A DNA stretch of 64,000 nucleotides from Bolinopsis microptera (lineage: Eukaryota; Ctenophora; Tentaculata; Lobata; Bolinopsidae), in NCBI RefSeq assembly GCF_026151205.1, contig NC_087078.1, positions 19,947,606-20,011,605 of the forward strand, read 5' to 3'. Under the pieces are notes generated by a model. That model was not told the DNA's origin, searched no databases, and worked only from the letters and a program-made list of their open reading frames with translations. The position numbers and the translations under genes are program-made. Positions 1-11,960 of this stretch are shown here, piece after piece. How positions within the stretch are numbered: position 1 is the first letter of the stretch; every line of letters starts with the position of its first letter.

Positions 1-1128
1 TCTGGACGGAAGTTCTCTGTCACAACCGGCTCTCTCGTTATCGGACAATATCATAACACCTACAAGATGGAGGCTTCGTTCAGGTCGAATGGTTACTCAT
101 TCGGAGGTGAAATCACAAAGTTGAACATCCTGAAACGAGAACTGACCGAACAAGAGGTAGCCAAAATGTACAAGTCAGGCATCTGTTCCAGCTTTGAAGA
201 AACGCTTGAAACTGACACCCATCTTTCGTGGGAGACGCTACTTTCTGATGATACCGAAAAACATGGAAACATTGTGAAGTCAAACTTGACCTGTCCGGAT
301 CACACACACGAGCCAACCACTGGGATACCTACAACAGCTGCGCCAACAGAAGAATCTGAGGGGGGCTGCAACAACCGTTGGGCAATCCTCCGACTGTCTG
401 AGTTCTATAATAAGGTGAAGATAATTTTATGAGTTGTAGTAATTACTAAATAATTAATCGGGGGTTTATTTATTTCATCTTGTTATACCAACAAAATGAA
501 TATATGAGGTGTGGTTTGTGATGAAGGTTGTAGGGTTGGATATTATATAAGTATATAAACCTTATTAGCTTATTATAAATAGTCACATATAATTTCAGGT
601 AATCGAAACTGACCTACTCCAAAACTTGAGGGATATATGGGAGCTGCTGGCAGAGTTCAACGGTCACCAGATAGACGAGGCCCTTTTAGCTCACCTCATT
701 AAACATCACTGTGGCACAGAAGAACCATCAACCGCTGAGGGACCTGATGAGACTGATGTGACCGATGAGACTGATGGTTGTCATAAACGCTGGGCTATCC
801 TTCGTGTTTCTGATTTCTTTAATAATGTAAGAAAGGTTACGTTTAGCAGTTCAAGTTGTTATATTTAAAATGAACTTTTTAATGTAAGGTTCTTACATAA
901 TTGTAAACTGGCATTTACAATGAAATCTAAATATATATCAATTTCTGATCTTCCGATAAGCGAAATTACAAATTATCTTTAATGAGATTTTTTCAGGAAG
1001 TGACTGCCACCATGATGCAAGATTTGAGGGAAAGATGGGGACTTCTAGCTGAGTTTGAAGGGCATGCCATAGATGATAGCTTAATATCTCACCTGAAGAA
1101 ACATCACTGTACCAACGAACAACAATAA
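1..1128 (+). CDS. LamG/pentraxin-like secreted protein, 3' part (5' end outside window)
   Basis: Three exons with matching phase: <1-414, 599-826 and 997-1128 (stop TAA 1126-1128), about 257 residues. The first exon carries the end of a concanavalin-like LamG/pentraxin fold (F-G-G-E-I-T-K-L-N, then a conserved Cys), strongly resembling the gene at 5632-7684, so the two are tandem paralogues. A Thr/Pro/Glu linker follows, then two copies of a module of about 55 residues. Each begins R-W-A-I-L-R and each is interrupted by an intron after F-Y-N-K or F-F-N-N. The second half contains W-x-L-L-A-E-F and ends H-L-x-K-H-H-C. Donors are GTGAAG and GTAAGA; acceptors are TTTCAG. LamG folds bind glycans or ligands outside the cell; the role here is unknown. 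The repeated module is not one I recognise. Exon structure is inferred from phase and splice motifs, not from transcripts. Confidence 0.7.
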
Positions 1129-1715
1129 CTCTCGCGGTACCTTGTCATTTTTAGGTTTTGGGCGTTAAAATAAAAACGATCAAGTTTTTAATGGCATTGT
1201 AAACCTTAACACTAGAAAAATAAAAACGCTATCTTTTTATTTACCACCTGATAAAACCCAAATATTCACCACTTCTTAAAGTGATATGTTTGTCACCTTA
1301 ACATATTATTCTCTCCCTGCAGATTTACGAAACCGGGAAAATACACAATAATACGCTGCTCAAGATGAGGATTATTAAGCTAGTGACATTTCTGACTTCA
1401 CTGGTGACATCATGTGAACATTCTATGAACGATATACATTTTTATAATGAACTCAACGAAACAGCGTTAAGAATCTATTAGATTAATTTCTGGTTTTAAT
1501 TACTTTAACTTAATCATTACGGTTCGATGAACTCTTATTGATGATATGAGGTCAACTATAATACACTGCTTCGTATAGTGTTATAAGAGTAAACAATTAA
1601 AAAAACAAGATAAAACTTATTTAGCCAGTGGAAACTTGCCCTTCACTGGTGACATAATGCGAACTTTCTCTAAATAATATCTTAGTATTAACGGCTTATG
1701 ATTTTTGTAATGAAC
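1129..1715. other. Intergenic, nothing recognised
   Basis: AT-rich sequence downstream of the LamG-like gene. No coding exon or repeat array could be supported. Confidence 0.5.
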
Positions 1716-2225
1716 TACCTTACAAGACATATTTATAACGTACGAAATGTGGCGGTTTTCCGAAAATTTCGCCATATTTTCGGACCGCCAAAATTTCGGT
1801 CGTCGTAATAGAATCCGTCGCATTATCTTTTAGCTTATTTCAATGACTGTGCCTTCACTGCTTTATTTTGTTTCTAAAAAGTAATATCAAGTAAAATAAA
1901 TAAATAAATTCTGGCATCTTGGGACAAATTATCACCACACCAATGACGAATTGAATGTCAAGCAATACAGTTTAAATTTGCATTAAAATACATGTATGTG
2001 CTAACATGAAAGTCTTAAAGTCTTAATACAGACTAAGTTTGAACATGATTTTACCGAATTTCAGAAATTTCCTTACTGCTTACTGTCACAAAAAATGATG
2101 AAAAATACCCTTATTTTCTGTGACGTCCGAAATTTGACGGTTTTTGTTCAATTTCGCCATATTTTCGGACCGCCAAAATTTCGGTCGTCGCAAATTAGGC
2201 CGCCATAAATATGTCTTGTAAGGTA
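1716..2225. mobile_element. TIR element (MITE-like), 'ACCTTAC' family, copy A
   Basis: Near-perfect 20-base terminal inverted repeats, TACCTTACAAGACATATTTA at 1716-1735 and its reverse complement at 2206-2225. The outermost TA may be the target duplication, as in Tc1/mariner-type elements. Inside, a motif with CGCCATATTTTCGGACCGCC occurs near both ends in the same orientation (about 1770 and 2153). No transposase is encoded. A second copy lies at 52397-53435 and a solo right end at about 31010-31084. Confidence 0.75.
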
Positions 2226-2930
2226 AGGATATATTTTGCTTCACGTGAGTCATGACGTTAAATTAAATAATTTTTGTTTTGGAATGTGAATGAATCGATT
2301 AATATCACTATCAGTTGGAAATATTTCTCCTAAATTTCGTATCTTCATTTTGATACTTTAAACCCTTACCAGGAACAAAAGACCAACTTCCTAAATCAGT
2401 CCAATAACGTTTTAAGTATAATAAACGGCAGTAATGTGTAATAATAGTTCATAAATTACGGACCTGATTTTATACAATCAAAAAGTAACCATATGCATAT
2501 TGAGTCTCAGTGCACACCCACCAAACCTTACTGGCTGCCCAGTGACCGTGTTACTAGAATTTGACTAATTATAAACAGATGCATGGCGTGAATGAATGGG
2601 AAAAGCGAGCGACCGATTTCATTCTCGGTATCATTTTGCATTTGCAGACGATCATTCAAATTAATATCATTTACTTCTGTTTGGGAAAGAAAGACACTGG
2701 CTGCGGTCCACTCTACCCAATTATGGGTTTTGGTCAAATATAATATGTTAATATATATATATATATAATACAATTTTCAACTAAGTGGCCAAACAGCACC
2801 TGTGTGGGTGAGAATAGTATTATTTATATTTAATATTTATATTTAAACCATAGACTCTGAGTTAGATTAACATAGCGTAATAGTTGGGCACCTGGGAGAG
2901 TGAGAAATGTATCACCCGAGGGGGGGTTTC
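2226..2930. repeat. Spacer with one solo arm of the 8405-8917 inverted-repeat element
   Basis: Positions about 2586-2748 closely match the right arm of the 8.4-8.9 kb element (shared motif AAGCGAGCGACCGATTTCAT), with substitutions. No partner arm was seen nearby, so it is a decayed single arm. The rest is AT-rich and unremarkable. Confidence 0.6.
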
Positions 2931-3400
2931 AAATGCTTACGGTTAATTACGGGGGGGGGGGGGGGGGGGGGGGGAGGGGGGTTTTGATCGTTGATTTCGT
3001 AATCAAAATTTTAATTTTTTACCGATTTTCGAAATACCAATTGGACAATTTTCGTTAATTATGTAATCAAAATTTTCGTTTAGTAAGTGCTTTGCGATAA
3101 TTTCATTCATTGAAAGGGAGGGGGGTCAAACCTTGATTACGTAATATAGGGGGGGGGGGGTTCGGTCTTGATTACGGTTGATTACAGAGGGGGGGGGGGG
3201 TAAAAATTGCCAAAATATTGATTACGTAATATGTGAACGACCCCTAATCACTTTTTGAACAAATTTTGCCCCCCGCCCCCCTTCCGTAATCAGTTTTACA
3301 CATAGCTATTGTGTCAAAATTACACCAGCGTAATCATTTGGGAACCCCCTTCCCCCCTCGACTGATAGCGTAATACTAATATGTGAACGACCCCTAATTC
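2930..3400. mobile_element. Cluster of poly-G/C MITE copies (GGGGTCGTTCACA family)
   Basis: At least two joined copies of the family whose clean representative is at 4835-5004. One right terminus, ATTACGTAATATGTGAACGA, ends at about 3244 and is followed directly by the body of another copy whose right end is at about 3398. Homopolymer G tracts at 2951-2981, about 3151-3160 and 3188-3200 lie inside. Left ends are missing or degraded. Confidence 0.6.
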
Positions 3401-4555
3401 CGCTTTCTTCCACGTGACAACAACACGTGATGGTCGCCTCTTCTATAATTTTGTTAATGCTTGCTTTTATGAGCATTGATATTATGCACTTTTTACATCA
3501 TATTACTCCTTACCTGGGGACCTCAGGCTATTATGTTCATAAACATATAGAATAGAGATTAGGCGGAATGACAGGCTGAGCGCGGCCCAGTAAATTACTC
3601 CACACCACTATTCATATTTTCACTGTTTTTAATTCAGAGGAATAAATGTTACGAAGGGCATTTATTTCTATACAATTTTACGGTCAATCCCAGCTTTTAG
3701 TTTTCTCATGGCAAATGACACCAAGCTCAGTAAGTATATCGATTCATCATGACGATACTGGAAACTTGTGCAGGGTTACAAGTTGTCGTTGTACCATTTA
3801 AGCATTTAATTATATAAGCATGAAGACCTTATAGTTATAGTCTTTAAGTCTTCCGTAAGGGCTGCGATCACTTTTGGATTGCAGGTTGCTGGTTGCATGT
3901 CTAGGTTTTTTAATATTATATGGGGGGGGGGGGGGGGGGGGGGGGGGAAGGTGCAGGAGACCACCTACTCCACTGTCCACGATGGATGATGATTAATCAC
4001 TCTACACTCGACTGTCACGTGACTTTTTCAACCCGTTCTCTAGCTGGTCCTGAACGACAATTCGAAACCCTAACCCTCTAATCTGATATTCCCAACCCTA
4101 ACCCAATCCTTATCAAAAACATATGCTGAAACCCTAACCCTAACGAGAAATTAGACTAACTTCCTTATACGGTCATATCACGTGATCGAGACAGTTTTTC
4201 GCCAATACCTCGTCAGTGGAGCATTTTAACCCTATGTCATGGGGGGTGATTCGGAATCAGCGTCCGAAAATACATTGAAGTTGGTTTCAACTGTGTCTGT
4301 CGGGAGCCCTTTTACTTTTAGAACAATCTCGAAGATCGACTGTAGAGTGATTTAGCACGCTCGCTCCACGATGGCATCTGATACAATTAATACAAATTTC
4401 TATTTTACTGAACAACTTAAATTATTCATTTTATTATCGTCCCCTCTCCTACGATGATCTTTCACGTGCCTGCATCACCTTATTAAACACGTGGGGCCAC
4501 CACATGTTTTCCCTTTTTGAACCAACATAAGTACTCATTGTAGTTCTTCTTTTTA
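3401..4555. other. Intergenic with poly-G tract and scattered repeat fragments
   Basis: Contains a run of 26 G at 3922-3947. A short dispersed repeat at about 3514-3600 is an inverted relative of about 7485-7580 and 29612-29680. A fragment at about 3837-3900 recurs at about 44725-44785. Scattered CCCTAA-like words lie at 4066-4147. No coding exon seen. Confidence 0.45.
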
Positions 4556-5124
4556 AGGGGCCATCTACTAGTACTTAGGACGTCCGCCAAAATCGCAGAT
4601 TTTCAGACCATCCCCCTCTCCCTGTCCGGGTGTGTCCGAATTTTGAAAACCACCCCGCCTCCCCCGGACGTACGGATTTCCAACTACTTTTAAGAGTACA
4701 AATAAAACTAACTCAAGTTGTACTTAAAATAGACAATAATACATTTAGTGTCGAACAAGTTAAGCACAGTTACATTTAACTTTAAGTACTCATTCAAAAT
4801 ACAGGGATCTAAACTTACTGAGTAATTACTATTAGGGGTCGTTCACATATTACGTAATCATTTTTTGGAACATTTTTACCCCCCCCCCCCCCCCCCCTCC
4901 GTAATCAGTTTTACACATAGCTATTGTGTCAAAATTACACTAGCGCAATCATTCGGAACCCCCCCCCCCCCCTCAGCTGATTACGTAATATGTGAACGAC
5001 CCCCTACTATTAGTGTCAAAGAGTTTTTCAGAAACCACCCCCTCCCCCTGTCCGGATTTGTCAGGAATTCCAAAACCACCACCCTCCCTATTTTGTATTT
5101 GCCGGACGTCCTAAGATGGCCCCT
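4556..5124. mobile_element. TIR element interrupted by a second MITE (nested insertion)
   Basis: Outer element with inverted ends AGGGGCCATCT (4556) and AGATGGCCCCT (to 5124), internally rich in CCCTCCCCCTGTCCG-type motifs. It is homologous to the uninterrupted copy at 7996-8362. That copy shows the empty-site sequence GAGTAATTAGTGTC where this one carries the 4835-5004 insertion, which gives the order of events: outer element first, inner second. No protein is encoded. Confidence 0.8.
4835..5004. mobile_element. 170-bp MITE with internal poly-C tracts and 8-bp target duplication
   Basis: Terminal inverted repeats start GGGGTCGTTCACATATTACG and end with the reverse complement. They are flanked by direct repeats TACTATTA at 4827-4834 and 5005-5012, an 8-bp target-site duplication of the size made by hAT or P-type transposases. 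Two C homopolymers (about 4879-4897 and about 4961-4973) lie inside. Related copies are at 2930-3400. Confidence 0.8.
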
Positions 5125-5631
5125 GAGAAACCAGGCAATTAATTTTACTTTCCTAAAATTAATTATTTTAAATATGGTATATATATATATTTTTCAAACA
5201 TTCCACTACATTGTGCAGAAAGTTGGAGATTTAAATTTTGGAAGCACGGTAGGGATAGAGATCTGATAGTGATATCGATCGTAAATACTAAAAATACTCT
5301 AGAACACAATTGTAACTGCAGTTTTACAGAACTCTAAATGCTTAATAAACACACTTGCAGGTACCACCCGTATTCACACTCAGAACTGAGTTTAGTCATT
5401 TTCCGATGCGAGATTGGGGACGGGTTCTATAAATAAAGTTAAACAAACAAGGAATTAAAAGGAGACCTGACACACACTATAATTACATGAAGTCATTAAC
5501 TGTAAAATTATGCCAGTGTCTGAGGATACAATTACATGCTGGCTGACTATTAATAAATAAATGATATATATATATATATATATATTATGTGTAATAACAT
5601 TAGCTTCAATACCCGCTCGCAAACCGCAGTT
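5125..5631. other. Presumed upstream region of the second LamG-like gene
   Basis: AT-rich, with a TA dinucleotide run at about 5568-5586 just before the gene. No core promoter motif could be assigned with confidence. Confidence 0.35.
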
Positions 5632-7684
5632 ATGTTTTTCTTGTTGATCGTCATCATCGTCTTGCCTGCTGTTGCCTCTGATGATAAGCACTCAAAACAG
5701 TACACTGCTCTTCATTTTGGTACCTCCAGTAATGACTACATTGGATTTAATTTTAATATGGCCCCGTTCCAAGACTCCTTCTCCATCTGTACTTGGATGA
5801 AACGTGTAGACACCTCTGCCCCTTACCCGCAAGTGTTGAACTACCATGTAAATGGAGGCAATGAAATCATGATAACTTCTAACGGGCATCACAACCATGT
5901 AGGAGGTGATCGAAATTTGAATAGTAAGGAAAGTGAGTTCACAACACCTGTCGGGAGCTGGTTTCACTACTGTATTACTTGGTCACTTGGCTCGACGAGC
6001 ACCAAGCTGTATCTGGATGGTAACTTGATAGGCACAGGTACGACGCCATCTGGAAGAACACTGAAAATGGGAGGAAATCTGTTCTTCAATAGACTTTCTT
6101 ACAGTACAGATTCTCGTTTCATTTTCGGAGGGCAGATTTACCAGTTTAATATTTTCTCTGATGTACTCAGCTCGGTCGAGGTAAAGAAAATAGCAGAAGG
6201 TGGGCTGTGTATGGACCTTAATGAATTCTCTGGAACTAGGGCTCTGCGATGGGAACACATTTTGTCCCAATCGAGGAGTGGATCTGTAAGCGAGTTTATG
6301 ATGTGTGAGTGGAAGAATAAATTAGAAGCTCGGCTGAGAGCGGCAGAAGAGAAGTTGACAAATGTAACTGGACAACTTAGCAGGACTGAGGAGAAACTGA
6401 ATACAACCCTAGAAGAGCTAGGAGCCGTGAGAGGTGAGCTCGAAAGGACGGAGCGCGAGCTGCAGACCGAGTCAGCTCAGCACAACAAGACAGGGGAGCA
6501 GCTGGATACTTGCTCAACTTCCCTAACAAGCGCACTGACCCAGCTGGAGGGCGACAGAACATTCCACAACTTGACCAGGTGGGAAGTCCTATACACATCA
6601 CCCTATTTCAATAAGGTGCTCCCGGAGGAACTATTCCAGAAACTGTCTTCCAGTTGGGGAATGTTGGGTAAACTTTCTTTGTAATTTATATTGCACCTCT
6701 TAATCGTATTATCACACCAATACAACCTCTGAACATAAATGTAATATGCATTTACTTTTTAAAGGGATTCATATCCTGGATAGTAAGTACCTTAGGGGAA
6801 ATTTGAACGTACTTTGGACGGACTGTAAACGGACAACATTTTATATTTGAACGGACAAAAATATGAACGCTAAGGCCTCCAGCTTCCACTTAATGTCCGT
6901 GCAGATAAAGTTCGTGAAATATAAGAGCATGGTGACTTCATAAACAGACTTCAATTTAAAGTTTAAATTTTCAGGGAAGTTTGCTTGCGCGAATATAAGT
7001 ATAACCGAAGGTGTTGTCGACCACTTCCTTCTGTACCATCAAGAACCAGTTTGTGACGTCTTCGAGCAAATCTCATACCCAATGCTTAGTAAGTTATACT
7101 TATACTTTAAATTTAATCTGAAACTGAGAAATGGACATAGGGGCCGCCGCCGAGGAGCATTTGTTTATTGACGAGGTATTCATTGCTAAGTTAACGATGC
7201 TAATCTAATCTAATCTAATCTAATCTAATCTAATCTAATCTAATCTAATCTAATCTAATCTAATCTAATCTAATCTAATCTAAGACAGTACAGTTTCCTT
7301 TTATCCTCACTATAATAAATAGTAATATTACATTCACGGAAGACCAATTAGACAATATTGTAAGTTAATTCTCGCAAGAGATCTTCATTTCCCTTTATGC
7401 TTTATAGTTTATACTTTTATAGACCAACTCAACAACAACATGTTGATGTAAGTTTACACCATTATAGTTATACTTACTCATACTGCCACTGGGGTCTTAG
7501 TCTTACTGGGCGGCGCTCAGCCTGTCATTCGACCGAATCTCTAGTTATGAACATAATAGCCTGGGGTCCCCAGGTAACATTGTACGTGCGAGGTTGAGTT
7601 TTAACAGTCTCTAATTTACAGTAACTTTTTTCAGGACAGTTTGAAAGAGTTGAATGGACTAAAAATATAACTGATCACCTTTAA
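5632..7684 (+). CDS. Secreted LamG/pentraxin-like protein with coiled coil
   Basis: Exons 5632-6667, 6975-7088 and 7635-7684 (stop TAA 7682-7684), 399 residues, phases consistent. An upstream in-frame ATG at 5587 exists, but the one at 5632 begins a good signal peptide (M-F-F-L-L-I-V-I-I-V-L, predicted cut after A-V-A-S, residue 16), so I prefer it. Residues about 22-200 form a pentraxin/LamG-like fold: S-I-C-T-W-M near the start, and H-Y-C-I-T-W-S at about 112-118, close to the pentraxin signature but lacking its last Ser/Thr. Residues about 226-305 are a charged heptad coiled coil with N-glycosylation sequons, suggesting oligomerisation. The end has a diverged copy of the R-W-x-x-L ... F-N-K-V module of the gene at 1-1128. 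The last two small exons rest on splice motifs alone. Likely an extracellular recognition protein; the ligand is unknown. Confidence 0.75.
7199..7281. repeat. (CTAAT)n pentanucleotide microsatellite
   Basis: About 16 uninterrupted copies of a 5-base unit (TAATC), inside the last intron of the LamG/coiled-coil gene. Confidence 0.95.
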
Positions 7685-7995
7685 GAGACTCACCATGTGA
7701 GACTATGAGCGATACGGAGAGCTAACTCACCAAGTGAAATACGGACAGCAACAGTCCACACTCAACACTCAACACTAACAGTAGTCAACAGTAGTCAACA
7801 GTAGTCTTATTACTATTATGACTCAAGGCTAGGAGCAATGAACTTTTTGTTCTTGCGAGCGATCATGATTTATATCTCTGAAAAAGCACATTCCTTAAAT
7901 TTCGCGCATTCAACGTTGAACGTTGCAATGGATTGCAACGTGCGTCAACGTTTTACATTTTATTATTGCAAATATTTAAAAAATTTCTACATTTT

Positions 7996-8362
7996 AGGGG
8001 CCATCTACTTAAGACGTCCGCCAAATTCGCAGATTTTCAGACCACCCCCTGACCCCTCCCCCTGTCCGGGACCCGGGTATGTCCGAATTTTCAAAACCAC
8101 CCCTCCCCCGGACGTCCGGATTTCCAGCTACTTTTAAGAGTACAAATAAAACCAACTCAAGTTCATTGAGTAATTAGTGTCAAAGAGTTGAAATTAATGG
8201 AAATTTTTCGTTAATTCTGCCAAAATTTCCAGACGTTCGGATTTTTAGAAACCCCCCTCCCCCTGTCCGAATTTGTCCGAAATTCCAAAACCACGGCCAC
8301 CCCCTCCCTATTTGCCGGACGTCCTTGGTCCTACTCCTAGACGGCCTAAGTAGATGGTCCCT
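7996..8362. mobile_element. TIR element, uninterrupted copy of the 4556-5124 family
   Basis: Inverted ends AGGGGCCATCTACTTAA (from 7996) and TAAGTAGATGGTCCCT (to 8362) enclose CCCTCCCCCTGTCCG-rich subterminal sequence and a GGACGTCC motif near each end. It has no coding capacity. It supplies the empty site for the nested insertion at 4835-5004. Confidence 0.75.
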
Positions 8363-8404
8363 TAGCAGATTTGATATCACGAGATATATTTTATACTATT
8401 TGTT

Positions 8405-8917
8405 ATTTTACCAAAACCCATAATCATGGGTAGAGTGGACCGCTGCCAGTGTCTCTCTTTCCAAAACAAAAGGAAATGATATTAATTTGATTGACCGTTC
8501 TCAAATGCAAAATGATACCGAGAATGAAATCGGTCGCTCGCTTTTCCCATTCATTCACGGCTTACGAATTGTAATAATGAATAAGTTTCGATTGATTACA
8601 TCAATCAGATGCTGTAAAAATCTCTTTGGGTTGCGTTCGGGTCGATACCTAGTATTTCGGGGTAAGGGTGGTAGTTATTACTTATTGAATTAGCTGAAGT
8701 TTATTGAATCTTTATTGCCGAGTACAGCTGCCTTTGGGTAGTTCTTCTTAATCTATTACAATTGTAAATGAATGGGAAAAGCGAGCGACCGATTTCATTC
8801 TCGGTATCATTTTGCATTTGAGAACGGTCAATCAAATTAATATCATTTCCTTTTGTTTTGGAAAGAGAGACACTGGCAGCGGTCCACTCTACCCATGATT
8901 ATGGGTTTTGGTAAAAT
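8405..8917. mobile_element. Inverted-repeat element with ~151-bp arms
   Basis: Left arm 8405-8555 and right arm 8767-8917 are near-identical reverse complements, starting ATTTTACCAAAACCCATAAT and separated by about 211 bp. It is a foldback/MITE-type element without a transposase. A diverged solo arm is at 2586-2748, so the family is dispersed. Confidence 0.8.
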
Positions 8918-10017
8918 ATCATCTCTTTTTGATTATAATGCCTGGGTACTTTATAAAGTCGAAATATAAACTGATATCTTCATTAATAAGGAGGAAGTTT
9001 CAACGATTTCGAAATTTTTCCTTTAAAAACATTTCCTTGTGTTTAGGTAAGCATATCGGTCGATCACTGACTGAATATGCCACTTAATACTCATTCAAGT
9101 TGGCATTAAATTCATATATAATGACATTAAACTGTCGTGGCAAAGCAGAATTTGTTGGAAATCACGAATGAGCAAAATTCTCACCTTTCGCACGTGCAAA
9201 CTTTGAGCGGACGTTGCGTGCGCATCCGATATTGAATCGCCGTAAATTTTTGCATGTAATTGTTTTATATATAGCTTGATAAGCATGCAAAGTTTCAAAG
9301 TATTTCAAGAAGAACTGTAATCACAACGGCACTCTAAAGTTGACAGAAAATGACGAAAACAGCAATTATCAGTGATTTTAGCAATTTTCTATCAATTTGG
9401 GCGTGTCCCCACGTGTGCAACTTTTCGATTTTCAACTTTAAAACTAGCCTTATGCACAATTTATACCTATAGGAAGCAGAACTGAGCTCCAAAACCCAAG
9501 GCATGGCCCAACACCAGAGAATACTAAATCGCAAAATTGACGTTTTTATAAAATAATTCTTCAAAAAAGCACAAACTTCAATGACAAATATCTTTATGAA
9601 GGAGCAAGCTAGAAAAACTTTCCGGTAGATTTTCAGAATGCTTGAACACTTATCTAAGATGAAAATTTCCTCAGATTTTGAATACAATTACTTTTTAATG
9701 TTGTAAAATCATTTTTAAAAGTTATTACTTTGTCAAAAATCAAGTTTAAAAAACGGTTAACTTGATGACGTCATCAAGGGGTGTTCATGACGTCAAATAA
9801 TTTGTTTATACAATGTAAACTAAAGTGTAAACAATTATTTTCAAGACCTGTGGTAGGAAATGGCTGTACCTTTTATACTTTTGAATCTATGGACAATTAA
9901 ATACAGGCTACAATTGACTGGCAAAGCGTCTATTCCTGAATATATATATAATTATATAATAAATAGTTGTTGTTTGGTTTCCCAAAGAGAGTGCTCGACT
10001 GCAGTTAAGCAGGAGCA
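8918..10017. other. Non-coding spacer, nothing recognised
   Basis: AT-rich. The open frames here have no recognisable domain or codon signal. A TATA-type run at about 9941-9960 adjoins the foldback element that follows. Confidence 0.45.
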
Positions 10018-10235
10018 TTATAATTCGAACAATTGAAACAAATCAAATTGGCGGGCAAACGATCCGTTTCATGATATGTATAAAAACAATACCAATCATC
10101 AGTGCCAAATAGAATAATGAATTGTAGCGCTATGACATGTTGCTCCTTTATAAAATAATTTTTATCGATCATGAAACATTTTCAAAATTATCAAAATTTA
10201 CAAAATTTCCAAAAAAACAGTTTATTGTGTCCGTC

Positions 10236-10498
10236 CCAATTTTAAAATTGTCTATGAAGTAAGGTAGTAAGATATCTTTGGCTTTTAAAGTTGTAAACTG
10301 CGTTGGCCTTCGTGTAGTGGTAGAGGAAAATTCTTTACTGATTCCGTGAAGCTGGTAGAATACGGATCCTAATTCTACCAGCTTCACGGAACTCAGTAAA
10401 GAATTTTCCTCTACCACTACACGAAGGCCAACGCAGTTTACAACTTTAAAAGCCAAAGATATCTTACTACCTTACTTCATAGACAATTTTAAAATTGG
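10236..10498. repeat. Near-perfect palindrome inserted in the foldback arm
   Basis: Arms 10236-10361 and 10372-10498 (126/127 nt) are reverse complements with a single indel and a 10-nt spacer (ACGGATCCTA). The right arm of the host element lacks this block, so the palindrome was inserted after the arms formed, breaking the left arm at GTCCGTCC. Confidence 0.85.
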
Positions 10499-11049
10499 AA
10501 CGGACTAGGCTATCCACTCCGATAATCGTTACCGATAATTATCTCCGATAATTCGTTAAAAAAGGTTATCTGTTTATCTAGATAAAACATGTTTTTATCG
10601 GTATAAAAATTCACTAGAAATTACCGAAAAAACTACTAAAATTTTAAAGAAATATTAGTGTTTTTTGCCTTCCCAAGTAATCCAAGAAACAGTCCCAAAC
10701 GTTTTATAGTATGATAGAAGAGGTAGTTTACTTAAATGTGAGCTTAAGAGGTTTATTTACATTTGTATACCTATGGAACTGTAGAACTGTAGAACTGTAG
10801 AAGTCTAGAGAAAGTTATTGACATTGTTATCTTGAGGCTAGGGTGCTGGCGTTCTACCTTACAACCATTCTGGAGACAGGAACGAGCATGTTACTGTTAA
10901 CAAGAGTCAAAAATACCGGCAGGCGGCAGGGCACTCAATTAAATTCCGTAAGTGTTCTAGGCGTGAAACATTGTCTTCAGGAGAAGGAATCTGTTGCTCC
11001 AAGTTATCCACAGGATAAGGAAACGGTTCACTGAATCACTTTAAATGTT

Positions 11050-11960
11050 TTACTGTTTCGAGGAGAATTGGTATTTGTTGCACTACTGTTCTCAAGAGAA
11101 GGATACCGGTGGTTTACTGTTTTGAAGAGAACTGGTGCACTACTGTTCTCAGGAGAAGGAAACCGGTGGTCTAATGTTTTGAAGAGAACTGGTGCACTAC
11201 TGTTCTCAGGAGAAAGAAACCGGTGGTCTACTGTTTTGAAGAGAACTGGTGCACTACTGTTCTCAGGAGAAGGAAACCGGTGGTCTAATGTTTTGAAGAG
11301 AACTGGTGCACTACTGTTCTCAGGAGAAGGAAACCGGTGATCTACTGTTTTGAAGAGAACTAGTGCGTTACTGTTCTCAGGAGAAGGAAACCGGTGGTCT
11401 ACTGTTTTGAAGAGAACTAGTGCGTTACTGTTCTCAGGAGAAGGAAACCCTTGGTCTACTGTTTTGAAAAGAACTGGTGCACTACTGTTCTCAGGAGAAG
11501 GAAACCGGTGGTCTACTGTTTTGAAGAGAACTAGTGCGTTACTGTTCTCAGGAGAAGGAAACCGGTGGTCTAATGTTTTGAAGAGAACTAGTGCGTTACT
11601 GTTCTCAGGAGAAGGATACCAGTGGTCTACTGTTTTGAAGAGAACTGTTGCACTACTGTTTTCAGGAGAAGGAAACCGGTGGTCTACTGTTTTGAAGAGA
11701 ACTAGTGCGTCACTGTTCTCAGGAGAAGGAAACCGGTGGTCTACTGTTTTGAAGAGAACTAGTGCGTTACTGTTCTCAGGAGAAGGAAACCCTTGGTCTA
11801 CTGTTTTGAAGAGAACTGGTACACTACTGTTTTTAGGAGAAGGAAACCGGTGATCTACTGTTTTGAAGAGAACTGGTACACTACTGTTCTTAGGAGAAGA
11901 CAAACCGTTGGTCTACTGTTTTGAAGAGAACTGGTACACTATTGTTCCCCGGAGAAGAAA
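11050..11960. repeat. 57-bp minisatellite, ~16 copies
   Basis: Tandem units containing CTACTGTTTTGAAGAGAACT and GTTCTCAGGAGAAGGAAACC. The length is a multiple of three, which opens long spurious frames on both strands. It lies inside the foldback element. Confidence 0.95.

Noticed and set aside
4066-4147. Interstitial telomere (CCCTAA words)
   Set aside because: Only isolated doublets and degenerate words, not a tandem run.
11028-11903. 291-codon minus-strand frame of 19-residue repeats (and matching plus-strand frames)
   Set aside because: It is the 57-bp minisatellite read in frame; both strands are open and no start, signal or flanking exon supports a gene.
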